The position numbers and the translations under genes are program-made. The notes under the pieces were generated by a model. The model saw only the letters and a program-made list of their open reading frames with translations, searched no databases and was not told the DNA's origin. Of a stretch of DNA of 55,213 bases, positions 25,700-33,919 are shown piece after piece. This DNA comes from CAYNJF01 sp964351745 (GTDB taxonomy: Bacteria > Pseudomonadota > Gammaproteobacteria > Berkiellales > Berkiellaceae). The stretch covers positions 1 through 55,213 of the forward strand of contig CAYGPI010000007.1 in the NCBI GenBank assembly GCA_964351745.1. The letters run 5' to 3'. The stretch's first letter is position 1. Each line of letters starts with the position of its first letter.

Positions 25700-26317
25700 A
25701 TGTTTAAAAAATATTTTTTAATTGGCTTAAAAGCGTTTGTTCCTATCGTTGTAACTTTGGCGGTTGTGATTTGGATTTTTAGTAACATCGAGGCGTTTTT
25801 TGGTCAAATTCTTCAATTGTTTATTCCTTCGCAATATTATTTTGATGGACTCGGAATATTAGTTGGTATTATTTTAATCTTTGTTCTAGGTATTTTGGTC
25901 AATGCTTGGATCTTGAAACAACTTTATCAATTAGCAGATGGCATCGTAAAAAAAATCCCATTTGTGAAAACCATTTATAGCTCGATTCAAGATTTAGTTG
26001 AGTTTTTTGAGCGCACGCAAGAGACTCAACATAATCAAGCAGTTTTGCTAAAAATGGGAAAAATCAAAATCATGGGTTTTGTCACCCGAAACTCTTTAGA
26101 AGGACTCCCGGATGCTTTGGGGACTGAAAAGGATGTTTTAGTTTATATTCCAATGAGCTATATGATAGGTGGCTTTATGATAGCTATGCCGCGTAAAGCT
26201 TTAATCCCGTTAGACTTGAATGTGAACCAAGCCATGAGCTTAATTTTAACGGCTGGCATGACAGGTGGGAAACCTGGAGAGCGGCCGATAGAAGTTCAGA
26301 AAGAAGCAAAAGCATGA
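25700..26317 (+). CDS. DUF502 family membrane protein
   Basis: A 205-residue DUF502 protein. Two membrane helices (about residues 8-30 and 50-72) are followed by the conserved 'IPFVKTIYSSIQDLVEFF' region and a soluble C-terminal part ('MGFVTR', 'VLVYIPMS', 'MTGG'). The function of the family is unknown. It lies 15 bases after ybbP and overlaps dgkA by 4, so it is probably in one transcript with both; GAGGGAAG precedes the start. Confidence 0.9.
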   Translation: MFKKYFLIGLKAFVPIVVTLAVVIWIFSNIEAFFGQILQLFIPSQYYFDGLGILVGIILIFVLGILVNAWILKQLYQLADGIVKKIPFVKTIYSSIQDLVEFFERTQETQHNQAVLLKMGKIKIMGFVTRNSLEGLPDALGTEKDVLVYIPMSYMIGGFMIAMPRKALIPLDLNVNQAMSLILTAGMTGGKPGERPIEVQKEAKA

Positions 26318-26670
26318 TTAGAATAATCAAGGCCATAGGATATTCATTAGAAGGTTTATGGGCTGCCTTCAAACATGAGACAGCCTTTCGACAAGAGTGC
26401 ATCGCTTTCGCTTTGATTTGTCCAGCAGCTTTTTGGGTTGCCTCAAGTCCGATGGAAACCCTCATGATCATAGGTGGCTGGGTGCTTGTCATGGTGGTTG
26501 AGTTAATTAATTCAGGGCTAGAAATCTTGTGTGATGAAATTTCAATGCAAAGATTGCCTAGTCTTAAAAAAATTAAAGATTATGGCAGCGCTGCAGTGAT
26601 GTTGATAATACTGCTTAATTTAAGTTTATGGAGTGTGCTTATCGTGAGCTATATGCGATCCATATTATGA
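26314..26670 (+). CDS. dgkA: Diacylglycerol kinase, prokaryotic type
   Basis: A 118-residue integral membrane kinase. It has 'AAFKHETAFRQE' (catalytic surface helix), the V-E-L-I-N-S-G-L-E motif that holds the catalytic Glu, and 'IKDYGSAAV', the DgkA signature. Three membrane helices are predicted. It recycles diacylglycerol made during periplasmic glycan or lipoprotein synthesis into phosphatidic acid. The length equals typical DgkA. It is the last gene of the ybbA-ybbP-DUF502-dgkA run (4-base overlap). Confidence 0.95.
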   Translation: MIRIIKAIGYSLEGLWAAFKHETAFRQECIAFALICPAAFWVASSPMETLMIIGGWVLVMVVELINSGLEILCDEISMQRLPSLKKIKDYGSAAVMLIILLNLSLWSVLIVSYMRSIL

Positions 26671-26882
26671 GCATTCACTTTATTTTTTAAGCGCCATTTT
26701 ATTCAATGAGAATTAAATATTTTTATGAGTGTGAGAAAATAGTTAAATTTTTTTTACTAATACTCTCTTTTAAGAAGCCATAGAGTAAACATCATAAACT
26801 GTACACCACAAAGTTATGTCATTTGAAAAACTTGGCGTTAGGGCGTTTTAATGGTGGTTTGTTAGATGATTAATCAAATAGT

Positions 26883-27905
26883 ATGAAAGTTCAAAATGCA
26901 ACGACTAGAAAAGATATTTCAGAATTGTATTATCAACTGCTTGCGGGCGGCTCAAAGGTAAGATTATTTGAATCTATGATAGATTCAAATTTGGCAGAGA
27001 TTTTGTATCATCAGAAAGAACTCTCAGGAGCCACCATTATAAAGAAGTTGAACTTTCAAAGGTTCAGAGGAGAAAAATGGCTTTTTCTTTTATCTGAAGC
27101 TGGTTTTTTAAAATATAACTTGAAAATTGAGAAATATTCACTAGGTTCCATTTTTGAAAAGCTAATTGGTCAAAATACGAGTGAATGGTGGTTTGTTAAA
27201 GAAATGACTCGCTCTTGGCAATCAGTAGCTTACCAGGATATAACAGCTATGTTAAAGGGGGCTGAAGTTGAAGTGGATGTTAATTGGCCCCCAAAAAATG
27301 AGCTTGATACAGTTTCTTTAGAAGAATGGATGGGACGGACATCAACTCATACGATGAAAATCTTAGAAGACTATGTTGATTTTGCTAAAATAAGTAGTTT
27401 GTTAGATGTTGGGGGAGGGGATGGCACAATGGCAACCACTTTCGTACAAAAGTATTCTGATTTATATGTCACAATATATAACTTAAAAACAGCTTGTGAG
27501 TTAGCTGCAACAAAGATAAAAAATCTTGACCTTACAAATAAAGTGAAGCCACATATAGGTAATTTTCTAGAGGATAAGAAATTTCCAAAAGGTCATGATA
27601 CTATACTTTTTTCTCGTGTTCTGTGTGATTGGCCTGAAAAGGTGTGTTTGAAACTATTTGAAATGTCTTATAGAGCTCTACCTAAAGGCGGGCAGTTTAT
27701 TATTTGTGAGCCATTTAGAGAAAGCAATAAAGCTTTTTCCCTTGTTTGGGAGTATAGATATCTATTTTGGGATAATTTTGGCAAAGGTGTCTATAAATCT
27801 CATGATAAATATGTACAAATGCTAAAATCAGTTGGTTTTAAGCCTACTTTTTACTCAGGTGTTGATAAAAGAAGCGCATGTCAAGTTTTGATTTCAAGAA
27901 AATAA
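26883..27905 (+). CDS. SAM-dependent O-methyltransferase-like protein (copy A)
   Basis: A 340-residue protein of the plant-type/CrtF-like O-methyltransferase group. An N-terminal winged-helix dimerisation region (1-110) precedes a Rossmann domain with the SAM motif L-L-D-V-G-G-G-D-G-T-M-A (Asp175 onward) and 'FSRVLCDWPE' near 245. Family members methylate hydroxyls of small aromatic or polyketide-like molecules, but the substrate here is unknown. It is about two-thirds identical to the opposite-strand copy at 28830-29855 over its first part, and nearly identical over the last third. No clear ribosome site precedes the ATG. It lies 21 bases before the oxygenase gene, probably in one operon. 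Confidence 0.85.
   Translation: MKVQNATTRKDISELYYQLLAGGSKVRLFESMIDSNLAEILYHQKELSGATIIKKLNFQRFRGEKWLFLLSEAGFLKYNLKIEKYSLGSIFEKLIGQNTSEWWFVKEMTRSWQSVAYQDITAMLKGAEVEVDVNWPPKNELDTVSLEEWMGRTSTHTMKILEDYVDFAKISSLLDVGGGDGTMATTFVQKYSDLYVTIYNLKTACELAATKIKNLDLTNKVKPHIGNFLEDKKFPKGHDTILFSRVLCDWPEKVCLKLFEMSYRALPKGGQFIICEPFRESNKAFSLVWEYRYLFWDNFGKGVYKSHDKYVQMLKSVGFKPTFYSGVDKRSACQVLISRK
27612..27842 (+). repeat. Inverted repeat arm 1 (3' end of methyltransferase copy A)
   Basis: About 231 bases that match the reverse complement of 28896-29126 with about 13 mismatches (about 94% identity), including an exact run of about 65 bases. Confidence 0.92.
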
Positions 27906-27926
27906 TACTGTGCAAGTGAGGCTTAT

Positions 27927-28775
27927 ATGTCATGGTTTAAAAAGAAAACAACTAGAAAAGTTGAAGGGGTACCTTCAATACCCATCATTCAAACAATGCC
28001 GACCTTCTTGGATCTTAAACCGTTTCCACATGTAAACATTAGAAATTTTTTTAAAAGAGATTTCTATCTTAGTCTCTGTCATGAATTTGAAACCACTTTA
28101 CAAAAAGGTGTCTTAGAGGCTGATGAGCCAAAAGACTTGCAACGATTTCAAAAGTTTCATTATGGCTTCGATGCCTCTCACTGGCAATTACCACCAAACA
28201 TTGGTGCGCCGATTAATTTATTATACCAACCAGTCTGGATTGAATTTTTCTCAAAATTATTTGGTGTCCCATTGACAAAAAATGTTTCTATAACTTTTCA
28301 CTCTCAAGTATTTGGCTCTAAACCATTTAGTGCCCACAATGATTATTGCTATGTAGGAATGCCAAAATCAAAGCCAGGAGATGATAATGTTAAGCAACTT
28401 TTCTATGATGCTCCTTATTTTATTAGTGGTCCTCAAGAAGCTAAAGACTTAAATTTGGATTTGCAAATGAGATCGGTTATTGGTATTTTTTACCTCGACA
28501 ATCCAGACTACGTCGAAGGAAATGGCGGCGAAACAGGTTTGTACGAAAGTTATGAGGGGTACCTTCAGAATAACCCTGTGAAGTTAATTCCTCCGATTTC
28601 AAATTCCATGTTAATTTTTGAAACGACGCCAGACTCTTTTCACACTTATGTACCGAATAAAGCGAAATATCGAAATACATTATTGTTTTGGTTGCATAGC
28701 GATGCAGATCTTAAAATGAAACGTTTTCATGGTGCGGTTCCTTCAGAGTACTCTTATACCCGTAGCGAAAAGTAA
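27927..28775 (+). CDS. 2-Oxoglutarate/Fe(II)-dependent oxygenase-like protein
   Basis: A 282-residue double-stranded beta-helix protein. The iron ligands appear as H-N-D (His137, Asp139) and a distal His239 in 'DSFHTY'. Arg249 ten residues later ('KYRNTLLFW') fits the 2-oxoglutarate carboxylate contact. Such enzymes hydroxylate amino acids, small molecules or proteins; the substrate is not deducible. The first 30 residues are basic, without a signal peptide. It sits between two inverted methyltransferase copies and is probably co-transcribed with copy A. Confidence 0.82.
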   Translation: MSWFKKKTTRKVEGVPSIPIIQTMPTFLDLKPFPHVNIRNFFKRDFYLSLCHEFETTLQKGVLEADEPKDLQRFQKFHYGFDASHWQLPPNIGAPINLLYQPVWIEFFSKLFGVPLTKNVSITFHSQVFGSKPFSAHNDYCYVGMPKSKPGDDNVKQLFYDAPYFISGPQEAKDLNLDLQMRSVIGIFYLDNPDYVEGNGGETGLYESYEGYLQNNPVKLIPPISNSMLIFETTPDSFHTYVPNKAKYRNTLLFWLHSDADLKMKRFHGAVPSEYSYTRSEK

Positions 28776-28829
28776 AGACTATGAGAGTCATGACCGATGC
28801 TTAGTGTTTCAAAATTTTTTTAATCCTCT

Positions 28830-29855
28830 TTACTCTTTTGTAGATATAAGCACTTGATAGATGCCATCTTCACTAGGTTTTGAATAGAAACCCGGTTTAA
28901 AACCAACCGATTTTAGCATTTGCACATATTTATCATAAGATTTATAGACACCTTTGCCAAAATTATCCCAAAATAGATATCTATATTCCCAAACAAGGGA
29001 AAGTGCTTTATTACTTTCTCTAAATGGCTCACAAATAATAAACTGCCCGCCTTTAGGTAGAGCTCTATAAGACATTTCGAATAGTTTCAAACATACTTCT
29101 TCTGGCCAGTCACACAGAACACGAGAAAAGATAATGGCATCATAACCATTAGGAAAATCTTTATCTGTAAGAAAATTACCTTCATGTGTCTTCACTTGAC
29201 TTGAAACATTGGCGTTATCTATATTTTTTTTAGCTAACTCGCAAGGGAGCTTTAGATTGAATACAGTAATGTTTAAATGAGAATATTTTTTGGCAAGGGT
29301 TGTTGCCATTGTGCCTTCGCCACCTCCAATATCTAGCAAACGCTTGATATTAGTAAAATCAACATGAGCTTCTAACGTACTTATCGCTGAGATTACGGTT
29401 CGACTCATCCACTCTTCTAAAGAGATGGAATCTATATCAGTTTTCGGAGGCCAATTAATATCTTTGTAGACTTCGCTCCCCTGTAACATAGCGATCATGT
29501 CTTGGTATGCAACTGTTTGCCAAGAAAATATCATTTCTTTAAAAAACCACCAAGCATCTTTATTGTTGCCTACTAGTTTTACTAGAATGGGGCCAAGGGA
29601 GTAAGTGCTAAGTTTTGAATTATATTTTAAGAAATTAGATTGAGATAAAAGGTAAAGCCATTTTTCAGCCCTAAACGGATTGATTTCTAAATGTTTAATA
29701 ATATCTGCTTCGGACATCTCTTTGTGATGGTATAAAAGCTCAGCTAATCCTAAATCTATAGTAGATTCCAGCAATCTTACTCTTGGGCCACCAGAAAGTA
29801 TTCGATAAAATAAATCTGTAACTTCTTTTTTCGACACTGTGTTTTTTTTATTCAT
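28830..29855 (-). CDS. SAM-dependent O-methyltransferase-like protein (copy B)
   Basis: A paralogue of the gene at 26883 on the opposite strand, with the same winged-helix N-terminus and SAM motif L-L-D-I-G-G-G-E-G-T-M-A. The frame extends to 29912. The ATG at 29855 has GGAG nine bases upstream and gives M-N-K-K-N-T-V-S-K-K, which aligns residue for residue with the start of copy A, so I use it (341 residues). The last third is nearly identical to copy A, while the first two-thirds has clearly diverged. This points to gene conversion after an inverted duplication. The substrate is unknown. Confidence 0.86.
   Translation of the reverse strand: MNKKNTVSKKEVTDLFYRILSGGPRVRLLESTIDLGLAELLYHHKEMSEADIIKHLEINPFRAEKWLYLLSQSNFLKYNSKLSTYSLGPILVKLVGNNKDAWWFFKEMIFSWQTVAYQDMIAMLQGSEVYKDINWPPKTDIDSISLEEWMSRTVISAISTLEAHVDFTNIKRLLDIGGGEGTMATTLAKKYSHLNITVFNLKLPCELAKKNIDNANVSSQVKTHEGNFLTDKDFPNGYDAIIFSRVLCDWPEEVCLKLFEMSYRALPKGGQFIICEPFRESNKALSLVWEYRYLFWDNFGKGVYKSYDKYVQMLKSVGFKPGFYSKPSEDGIYQVLISTKE
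28896..29126 (-). repeat. Inverted repeat arm 2 (3' end of methyltransferase copy B)
   Basis: Reverse-complement partner of 27612-27842 (about 94% identity). The two arms enclose about 1,050 bases containing the oxygenase gene. Confidence 0.92.
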
Positions 29856-29960
29856 GTTTGCTTGCTCCATGCCTATCACAAATGAAGTTATGTTGTTACT
29901 GAGTAAGCTCAAAATTCGAAATTGACAAAGGTATGTTCAGTCTAATTTCTGATTAATGGC

Positions 29961-30617
29961 CTATAAAATGACTTTCTTAACGCCCTCATTACTCGCAATC
30001 AGCAAAACATCGGCACCCTTTTTAGCAAAAATTCCGTTACAAACAACCCCGGTAATGTTGTTAAGCGCTTCTTCCATTTTCTTAGGCTCTAAGAGAGAAA
30101 GGTTATAAATATCAAGAATGATATTGCCATTATCTGTTGTAAAACCTTCTCGGTACGCTGGGTCGCCACCTAATTTTACAATTTCTCTGGCGGCAAGACT
30201 GCGTGCCATGGGGATGACTTCTACAGCCAGCGGAAATTCACCAAGGATCTTAACATGTTTACTCTCATCGACAATACAGACAAATTTTTCTGAGCAATAG
30301 GTAATAATCTTTTCTCGAGTAAGGGCTCCGCCACCCCCTTTGATAAGCTGGCCTGCGTCATTGAATTCGTCAGCCCCATCAACATAAAGAGAAATAGGCC
30401 CGGCATGGATGTCAAGAATAGGAATATTTAAAGCCCTCAACTTGTTTTCCGTGTCTTTGGAGCTAGGGACAGCACCGATGAGATCGGACTTGACCGCATC
30501 TAAGGCATCAATAAAATAACTGACGGTTGATCCCGTGCCAACGCCAATGATGCTATTAGGCTCGATAAATGAAATGGCAGCTAATGCGGCCTCTCTTTTT
30601 AGTTCAGATTGATCCAT
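29961..30617 (-). CDS. rpiA: Ribose-5-phosphate isomerase A
   Basis: A 218-residue isomerase interconverting ribose-5-phosphate and ribulose-5-phosphate. It has 'GVGTGSTVSYFID' (phosphate loop), 'GAVPSS', 'DGADEFN' and the catalytic 'KGGGGALTREKI'. The length is typical. It overlaps the upstream DUF1853 gene by 14 bases, and GAGGGA lies before the start. With tkt elsewhere in the window it supports a working non-oxidative pentose phosphate pathway. Confidence 0.97.
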   Translation of the reverse strand: MDQSELKREAALAAISFIEPNSIIGVGTGSTVSYFIDALDAVKSDLIGAVPSSKDTENKLRALNIPILDIHAGPISLYVDGADEFNDAGQLIKGGGGALTREKIITYCSEKFVCIVDESKHVKILGEFPLAVEVIPMARSLAAREIVKLGGDPAYREGFTTDNGNIILDIYNLSLLEPKKMEEALNNITGVVCNGIFAKKGADVLLIASNEGVKKVIL

Positions 30618-31500
30618 GATGTCCCTCTTGTTCTATCCAAGTGTTTTGTGTGATAAATAATCGTCTTGTTTCTGTCTGGCCTATCGCGTGACTGGCATAT
30701 TCGGCAACCAAAATAGGTTGATCATGATTGGCAAAATATTGTTGGATGTTTGATTTGAAATGAGGTGTGTCCAGGATCTGGTGATGACTGACAGCAGGAC
30801 TTAGCCACCTCATTTTGGGTAGAGTTTCCCAGTAACTGTTTGTTTCCATGCTTTTAAAATCATCGACGGTGAGCCATTCACTTCTTAAATGCACTTTAGA
30901 GGCTCCTTTAGGAGCGGGCATGGACTTTTGATACGGGTAAAATAAGCAACCTTTGATATCAACTTCTTTGACATCGATGTTAATATTTTTTTCGCTCAGA
31001 AAATCTTGAGCTTGAGGAAGATGACTCAGTTGGATCTGTTTTTCAAGAATAAGGTTTATTTTCTTATCAAGCCTATCCACTTTATTTGGGCCCCACCAGT
31101 TGGACCAAGGCGATTGGTCAGTATCGCCCAAATGAGGTACACCCAAGAAAAATTTAACGGCGCACTCACGATGTACGATTTGCTTTTCTTTATTTTGATA
31201 AACAAAATCAAAGGCACCAAGCGTTTGTTTGTTTTCGTAAATTTGATGATTGTATAAGAGCAGCTCAAAATCTGGGTGAGATTCAAAAAAATATTGAATT
31301 AAATGTTCGTAATACAGACCTAGTCGATGCGTTGGGTTTTTTGAGAGTGCTTGCTCTAAATTTTGGATATTTTGTTCTTGCTCTGCTAACCAATCTAAAC
31401 ATGGCGGTTGATCTTTCGGTTGCTGTATATGTTTAGTGCATAGATGCAGCATTTGAGGCGAAGTGAGCGCCCATTTTAGATCTCTGTATGCTTGCGACAT
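30604..31500 (-). CDS. DUF1853 family protein
   Basis: A 298-residue protein of the DUF1853 family, whose function is unknown. Recognisable segments are 'SPQMLHL' near the start, 'LGLYYEHLIQYFF', 'GAFDFVYQN', 'HRECAVKFFLG' and 'NWWGPNKVDRLDKKI'. The 'E-x-L ... F-D-(F/L) ... E-x-A-V-K-F' pattern resembles a PD-(D/E)XK nuclease core, but this is only a suggestion. The start at 31500 shares a TAATG with the stop of the EVE gene; the frame extends to 31530. It overlaps rpiA at the other end. Confidence 0.85.
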   Translation of the reverse strand: MSQAYRDLKWALTSPQMLHLCTKHIQQPKDQPPCLDWLAEQEQNIQNLEQALSKNPTHRLGLYYEHLIQYFFESHPDFELLLYNHQIYENKQTLGAFDFVYQNKEKQIVHRECAVKFFLGVPHLGDTDQSPWSNWWGPNKVDRLDKKINLILEKQIQLSHLPQAQDFLSEKNINIDVKEVDIKGCLFYPYQKSMPAPKGASKVHLRSEWLTVDDFKSMETNSYWETLPKMRWLSPAVSHHQILDTPHFKSNIQQYFANHDQPILVAEYASHAIGQTETRRLFITQNTWIEQEGHHGSI

Positions 31501-31976
31501 TAATCTAGCATATCCAATACAGCTTGCCATTGCTTCTCCGTGACTGGCAATATGGATAGTCGATTTCCTTTTTTGACGAGCGGCATGTCTTTTAGTTTTG
31601 GATTCATTTTTAAATCTGTTAAAGATATCGCTGAGTTGAATTTTCTTTGATGCTTTACATCAACTCTAAACCATCGTGGATTTTCATCGGTTGCTTTGGG
31701 ATCATAATATTTTGATTTGTGATCAAAAGCCGTGTCATCGGGATAAGCTTCTTTGACAACTTCCATCACTCCGACAATAGCAGGCACTTTGCAGTTGGAA
31801 TGATAGAAGAAAACAAGATCGCCTTTTTTGACGTCATCTCTCAAAAAATTACGTGCTTGGTAATTTCGGATCCCTTCCCAACCATCTGTTTTTTTTGGTA
31901 AGTTAATTAAATCGTCTATGCTGAAGGTTTCTGGTTCTGATTTGAATAGCCAATATTGTTTACTCATGCTGCTCAT
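31500..31976 (-). CDS. EVE domain-containing protein
   Basis: A 158-residue EVE-domain protein, starting 'YWLFKSEPETFSIDDL' and continuing 'WEGIRNYQARNFLRDDVKKGDLVFFYHSNC', the standard pattern. EVE domains are PUA-like folds that bind modified bases in DNA or RNA. Stand-alone bacterial copies are widespread housekeeping proteins with no settled role. The start is 31976 or 31967; neither has a strong ribosome site. It begins a three-gene EVE-DUF1853-rpiA operon with overlapping stop/start codons. Confidence 0.93.
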   Translation of the reverse strand: MSSMSKQYWLFKSEPETFSIDDLINLPKKTDGWEGIRNYQARNFLRDDVKKGDLVFFYHSNCKVPAIVGVMEVVKEAYPDDTAFDHKSKYYDPKATDENPRWFRVDVKHQRKFNSAISLTDLKMNPKLKDMPLVKKGNRLSILPVTEKQWQAVLDMLD

Positions 31977-32041
31977 TAATAAATAAAAATAAGTCTAAGG
32001 ATTTTATGTCATGAATGAAAGACTCTTTTTAAAGAAACTAG

Positions 32042-32737
32042 CTAAAAGATAGGATTACCCTTTTGGATGGAGCCATATAATGCATGCTTTGCAGCTGTCG
32101 CGTGTGCCCAATATCGATCGCCATAAGACCAATGCCAATATTCAGTTGGGTAGTTTATAAATCCAACCTTGGAGAGAGCCTCATTCATAAGGTGTCTGTT
32201 TTGTTGAGCTATTTTGGATATCACTGAAGAATTGGTTTGCGACAAAACTCCAGCAGTATCTTGCAACCAATCTTTAGGATGGATCCCCATGTCGATGGGT
32301 TGATTGTCTTGATCAAGTAAGTAAACATCAATGGCCGCGCCAGTACTATGCGGTGGGATATTGCTGGAGCCATCGATGAGGGTGACGGGAGAGACCATTT
32401 TTATGGTTTCTTGAAAGAGCTGATTAGCGTCGTAGTTAGGATATAAATCAGCAACATTTTTGAGGCGAGTATCAAAAAGCAACTTTTGCAGCTCTAGACT
32501 TCGATATGCTTCATATAAGCAAAATTTTAATCCCTTTGGCAAGAGCTGCTGCGCTCTTAACAGCATATCATAGACTGTTTTTCGCATCTTTGTGTAGTCA
32601 GTATTATTAGGTATTTCTGGGGAGGGACCAATCGCTATCGTCCCAAGCGTTTTAATGTCGAGCATTGGCTCTAAGGTATCTTCGATATTGATCTCGAGTA
32701 CTTTAGTATCAGTGATTAAAGGAAAAGAGTTATTCAT
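32042..32737 (-). CDS. D-alanyl-D-alanine dipeptidase (VanX/DdpX family)
   Basis: A 231-residue M15-type zinc peptidase. Zinc-site motifs are 'PPHSTGAAIDVYL' (S/H-x-x-G-x-x-x-D) and 'EYWHWSYGD' (E-x-W-H). These match VanX/DdpX, which hydrolyse D-Ala-D-Ala. There is no signal peptide, so action is cytosolic or on imported peptidoglycan dipeptides. No vanA, vanH or ddp transporter gene is nearby, so recycling of wall material is more likely than glycopeptide resistance. It stands alone, with 260 bases before it. Confidence 0.88.
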   Translation of the reverse strand: MNNSFPLITDTKVLEINIEDTLEPMLDIKTLGTIAIGPSPEIPNNTDYTKMRKTVYDMLLRAQQLLPKGLKFCLYEAYRSLELQKLLFDTRLKNVADLYPNYDANQLFQETIKMVSPVTLIDGSSNIPPHSTGAAIDVYLLDQDNQPIDMGIHPKDWLQDTAGVLSQTNSSVISKIAQQNRHLMNEALSKVGFINYPTEYWHWSYGDRYWAHATAAKHALYGSIQKGNPIF

Positions 32738-32997
32738 ATGATGTTGTCTGCCTGCCTAATTGTTAGAGCAATCAAGGTGGTTTTGGTCCTGTTGCCAAGT
32801 TTGCTGCGAATATTAGAAAGAGTCAACTTTACCGGCTAGATGCTAACTCCTGCTCTGTCGTTATATGATTCTATATCGGTCGATATTTTTTGGATCTTTT
32901 GTCAAGGAATAGCTTTGATTGAATTATTAAATTCCATTTTATAGGGTGTATGCACTTAACTCTTAGGTTTCTTTTGTGTTTTTAGAGCGGCGAAAAG
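32738..32997. other. Intergenic region, no feature recognised
   Basis: 260 bases between the fau stop side and the VanX-like start. I find no convincing gene, hairpin terminator or strong promoter; it presumably holds the dipeptidase promoter on the minus strand. Confidence 0.6.
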
Positions 32998-33597
32998 CTA
33001 TGTGATGATTGTACGAGTTGGCGTGACAATAGCATCAAGAGACACATCTCTAGGGTGGTGTGGCACATAAGCGCATTCTTGAAAGTCATAAGCAACGCCT
33101 ACGAGCCAAGGTTTGCGGTTAAGAGACTGTTTAAAGGCAAAAGTTCTATCATAGAATCCTGCTCCCATCCCTAAGCGGTGGCCCAAAGTATCGAAAGCGA
33201 CTAAAGGGCATAAGACAACATCTAGTAACATGGCTGAGCGATGATTGGTCAAAGAAAGCGCTGGCTCTAGGATGTCAAATTGATTCTTTCTAAGGGCCGT
33301 TTGATGGTATACGCGTGCAAAAGATAAAGCGCTAGAATGGTTTTTTGGTAAGACGGGTAGATAGTAGCTTTTATACTTAGCCCAGGTGGACTGTATGAAG
33401 AAGTGAACATTGATTTCACCTTTAAAAGGCATATAGAAACCAATATGTTTAGCATGTTTGATGATGGATAATTGCTTTAGTTGATTTGAGAGTGAGATTG
33501 AGTGGTTAAGAATATAAGCTTGGTCCAAAGAAGCCCTATGGCGTTTGAGGCGTTGACGAATTTTATTTTTCAAATTCGGTAAGGGCAATTGATCCAC
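32998..33597 (-). CDS. fau: 5-Formyltetrahydrofolate cyclo-ligase
   Basis: A protein of about 199 residues converting 5-formyl-THF to methenyl-THF with ATP. It has the signature 'LGMGAGFYDRTF' near residue 145 and 'FYMPFKGEIN' earlier. It follows the 6S RNA, exactly as ygfA follows ssrS in Escherichia coli, so it may be expressed by read-through from ssrS. The start is unclear: a GTG at 33597 has no good ribosome site, while a TTG at 33588 has AAGGTGG five bases upstream. Confidence 0.93.
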   Translation of the reverse strand: MDQLPLPNLKNKIRQRLKRHRASLDQAYILNHSISLSNQLKQLSIIKHAKHIGFYMPFKGEINVHFFIQSTWAKYKSYYLPVLPKNHSSALSFARVYHQTALRKNQFDILEPALSLTNHRSAMLLDVVLCPLVAFDTLGHRLGMGAGFYDRTFAFKQSLNRKPWLVGVAYDFQECAYVPHHPRDVSLDAIVTPTRTIIT

Positions 33598-33624
33598 CTT
33601 GTTAAAAGTCTTTCAAATAAAGGA

Positions 33625-33805
33625 GGTGCTACAGACATCCTGTTTAACAATTGCACTTGAACCCAAAGGTTCAAGTGGGCACCTCGGATCCATATCAGGC
33701 TTTCTACTCAAGGTAGACATGCACAACAATGGATTCGCTCTGGTTCCCTGTTTTCAAGCATCGGCTCAAGATGTAGTTGATAAACGATCATCTGCCTATA
33801 GCACC
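33625..33805 (-). ncRNA. ssrS: 6S RNA
   Basis: The region between zapA and fau holds 6S RNA in gammaproteobacteria, and this one has its marks. Near the 5' side the minus strand reads T-T-G-A-G-C-C-G-A-T, as in the Escherichia coli RNA. Near the 3' side there is a hairpin ACTTGAACC...GGTTCAAGT like the coli CUUGAACC/GGUUCAAG. The ends pair: GGTGCTA at 33799-33805 with TAGCACC at 33625-33631, then CAGA/TCTG and GTTTA/TAAAC, an irregular closing stem. The resulting length of about 181 nt matches the 184 nt of E. coli. 6S RNA mimics an open promoter and sequesters sigma-70 RNA polymerase. Ends are approximate to a few bases. Confidence 0.9.
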
Positions 33806-33919
33806 AATTTGGATTTACGCTTTGCCACTTAGACTGCTGGGTGTTTGTCTAAAATCAGCTTTGTGTTATTTAACTATGTTTCTCTTTGATGACTTATTTT
33901 CGTCATCAAAAATAGCTCA

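Noticed and set aside
31500..31976. EVE gene as part of a defence island
   Set aside because: No restriction, toxin or nuclease partners of known defence systems nearby; the neighbour rpiA is core metabolism.
32042..32737. Glycopeptide resistance (vanX)
   Set aside because: No vanH, vanA or vanRS partners; isolated VanX/DdpX-like dipeptidases are common in Gram-negative bacteria.
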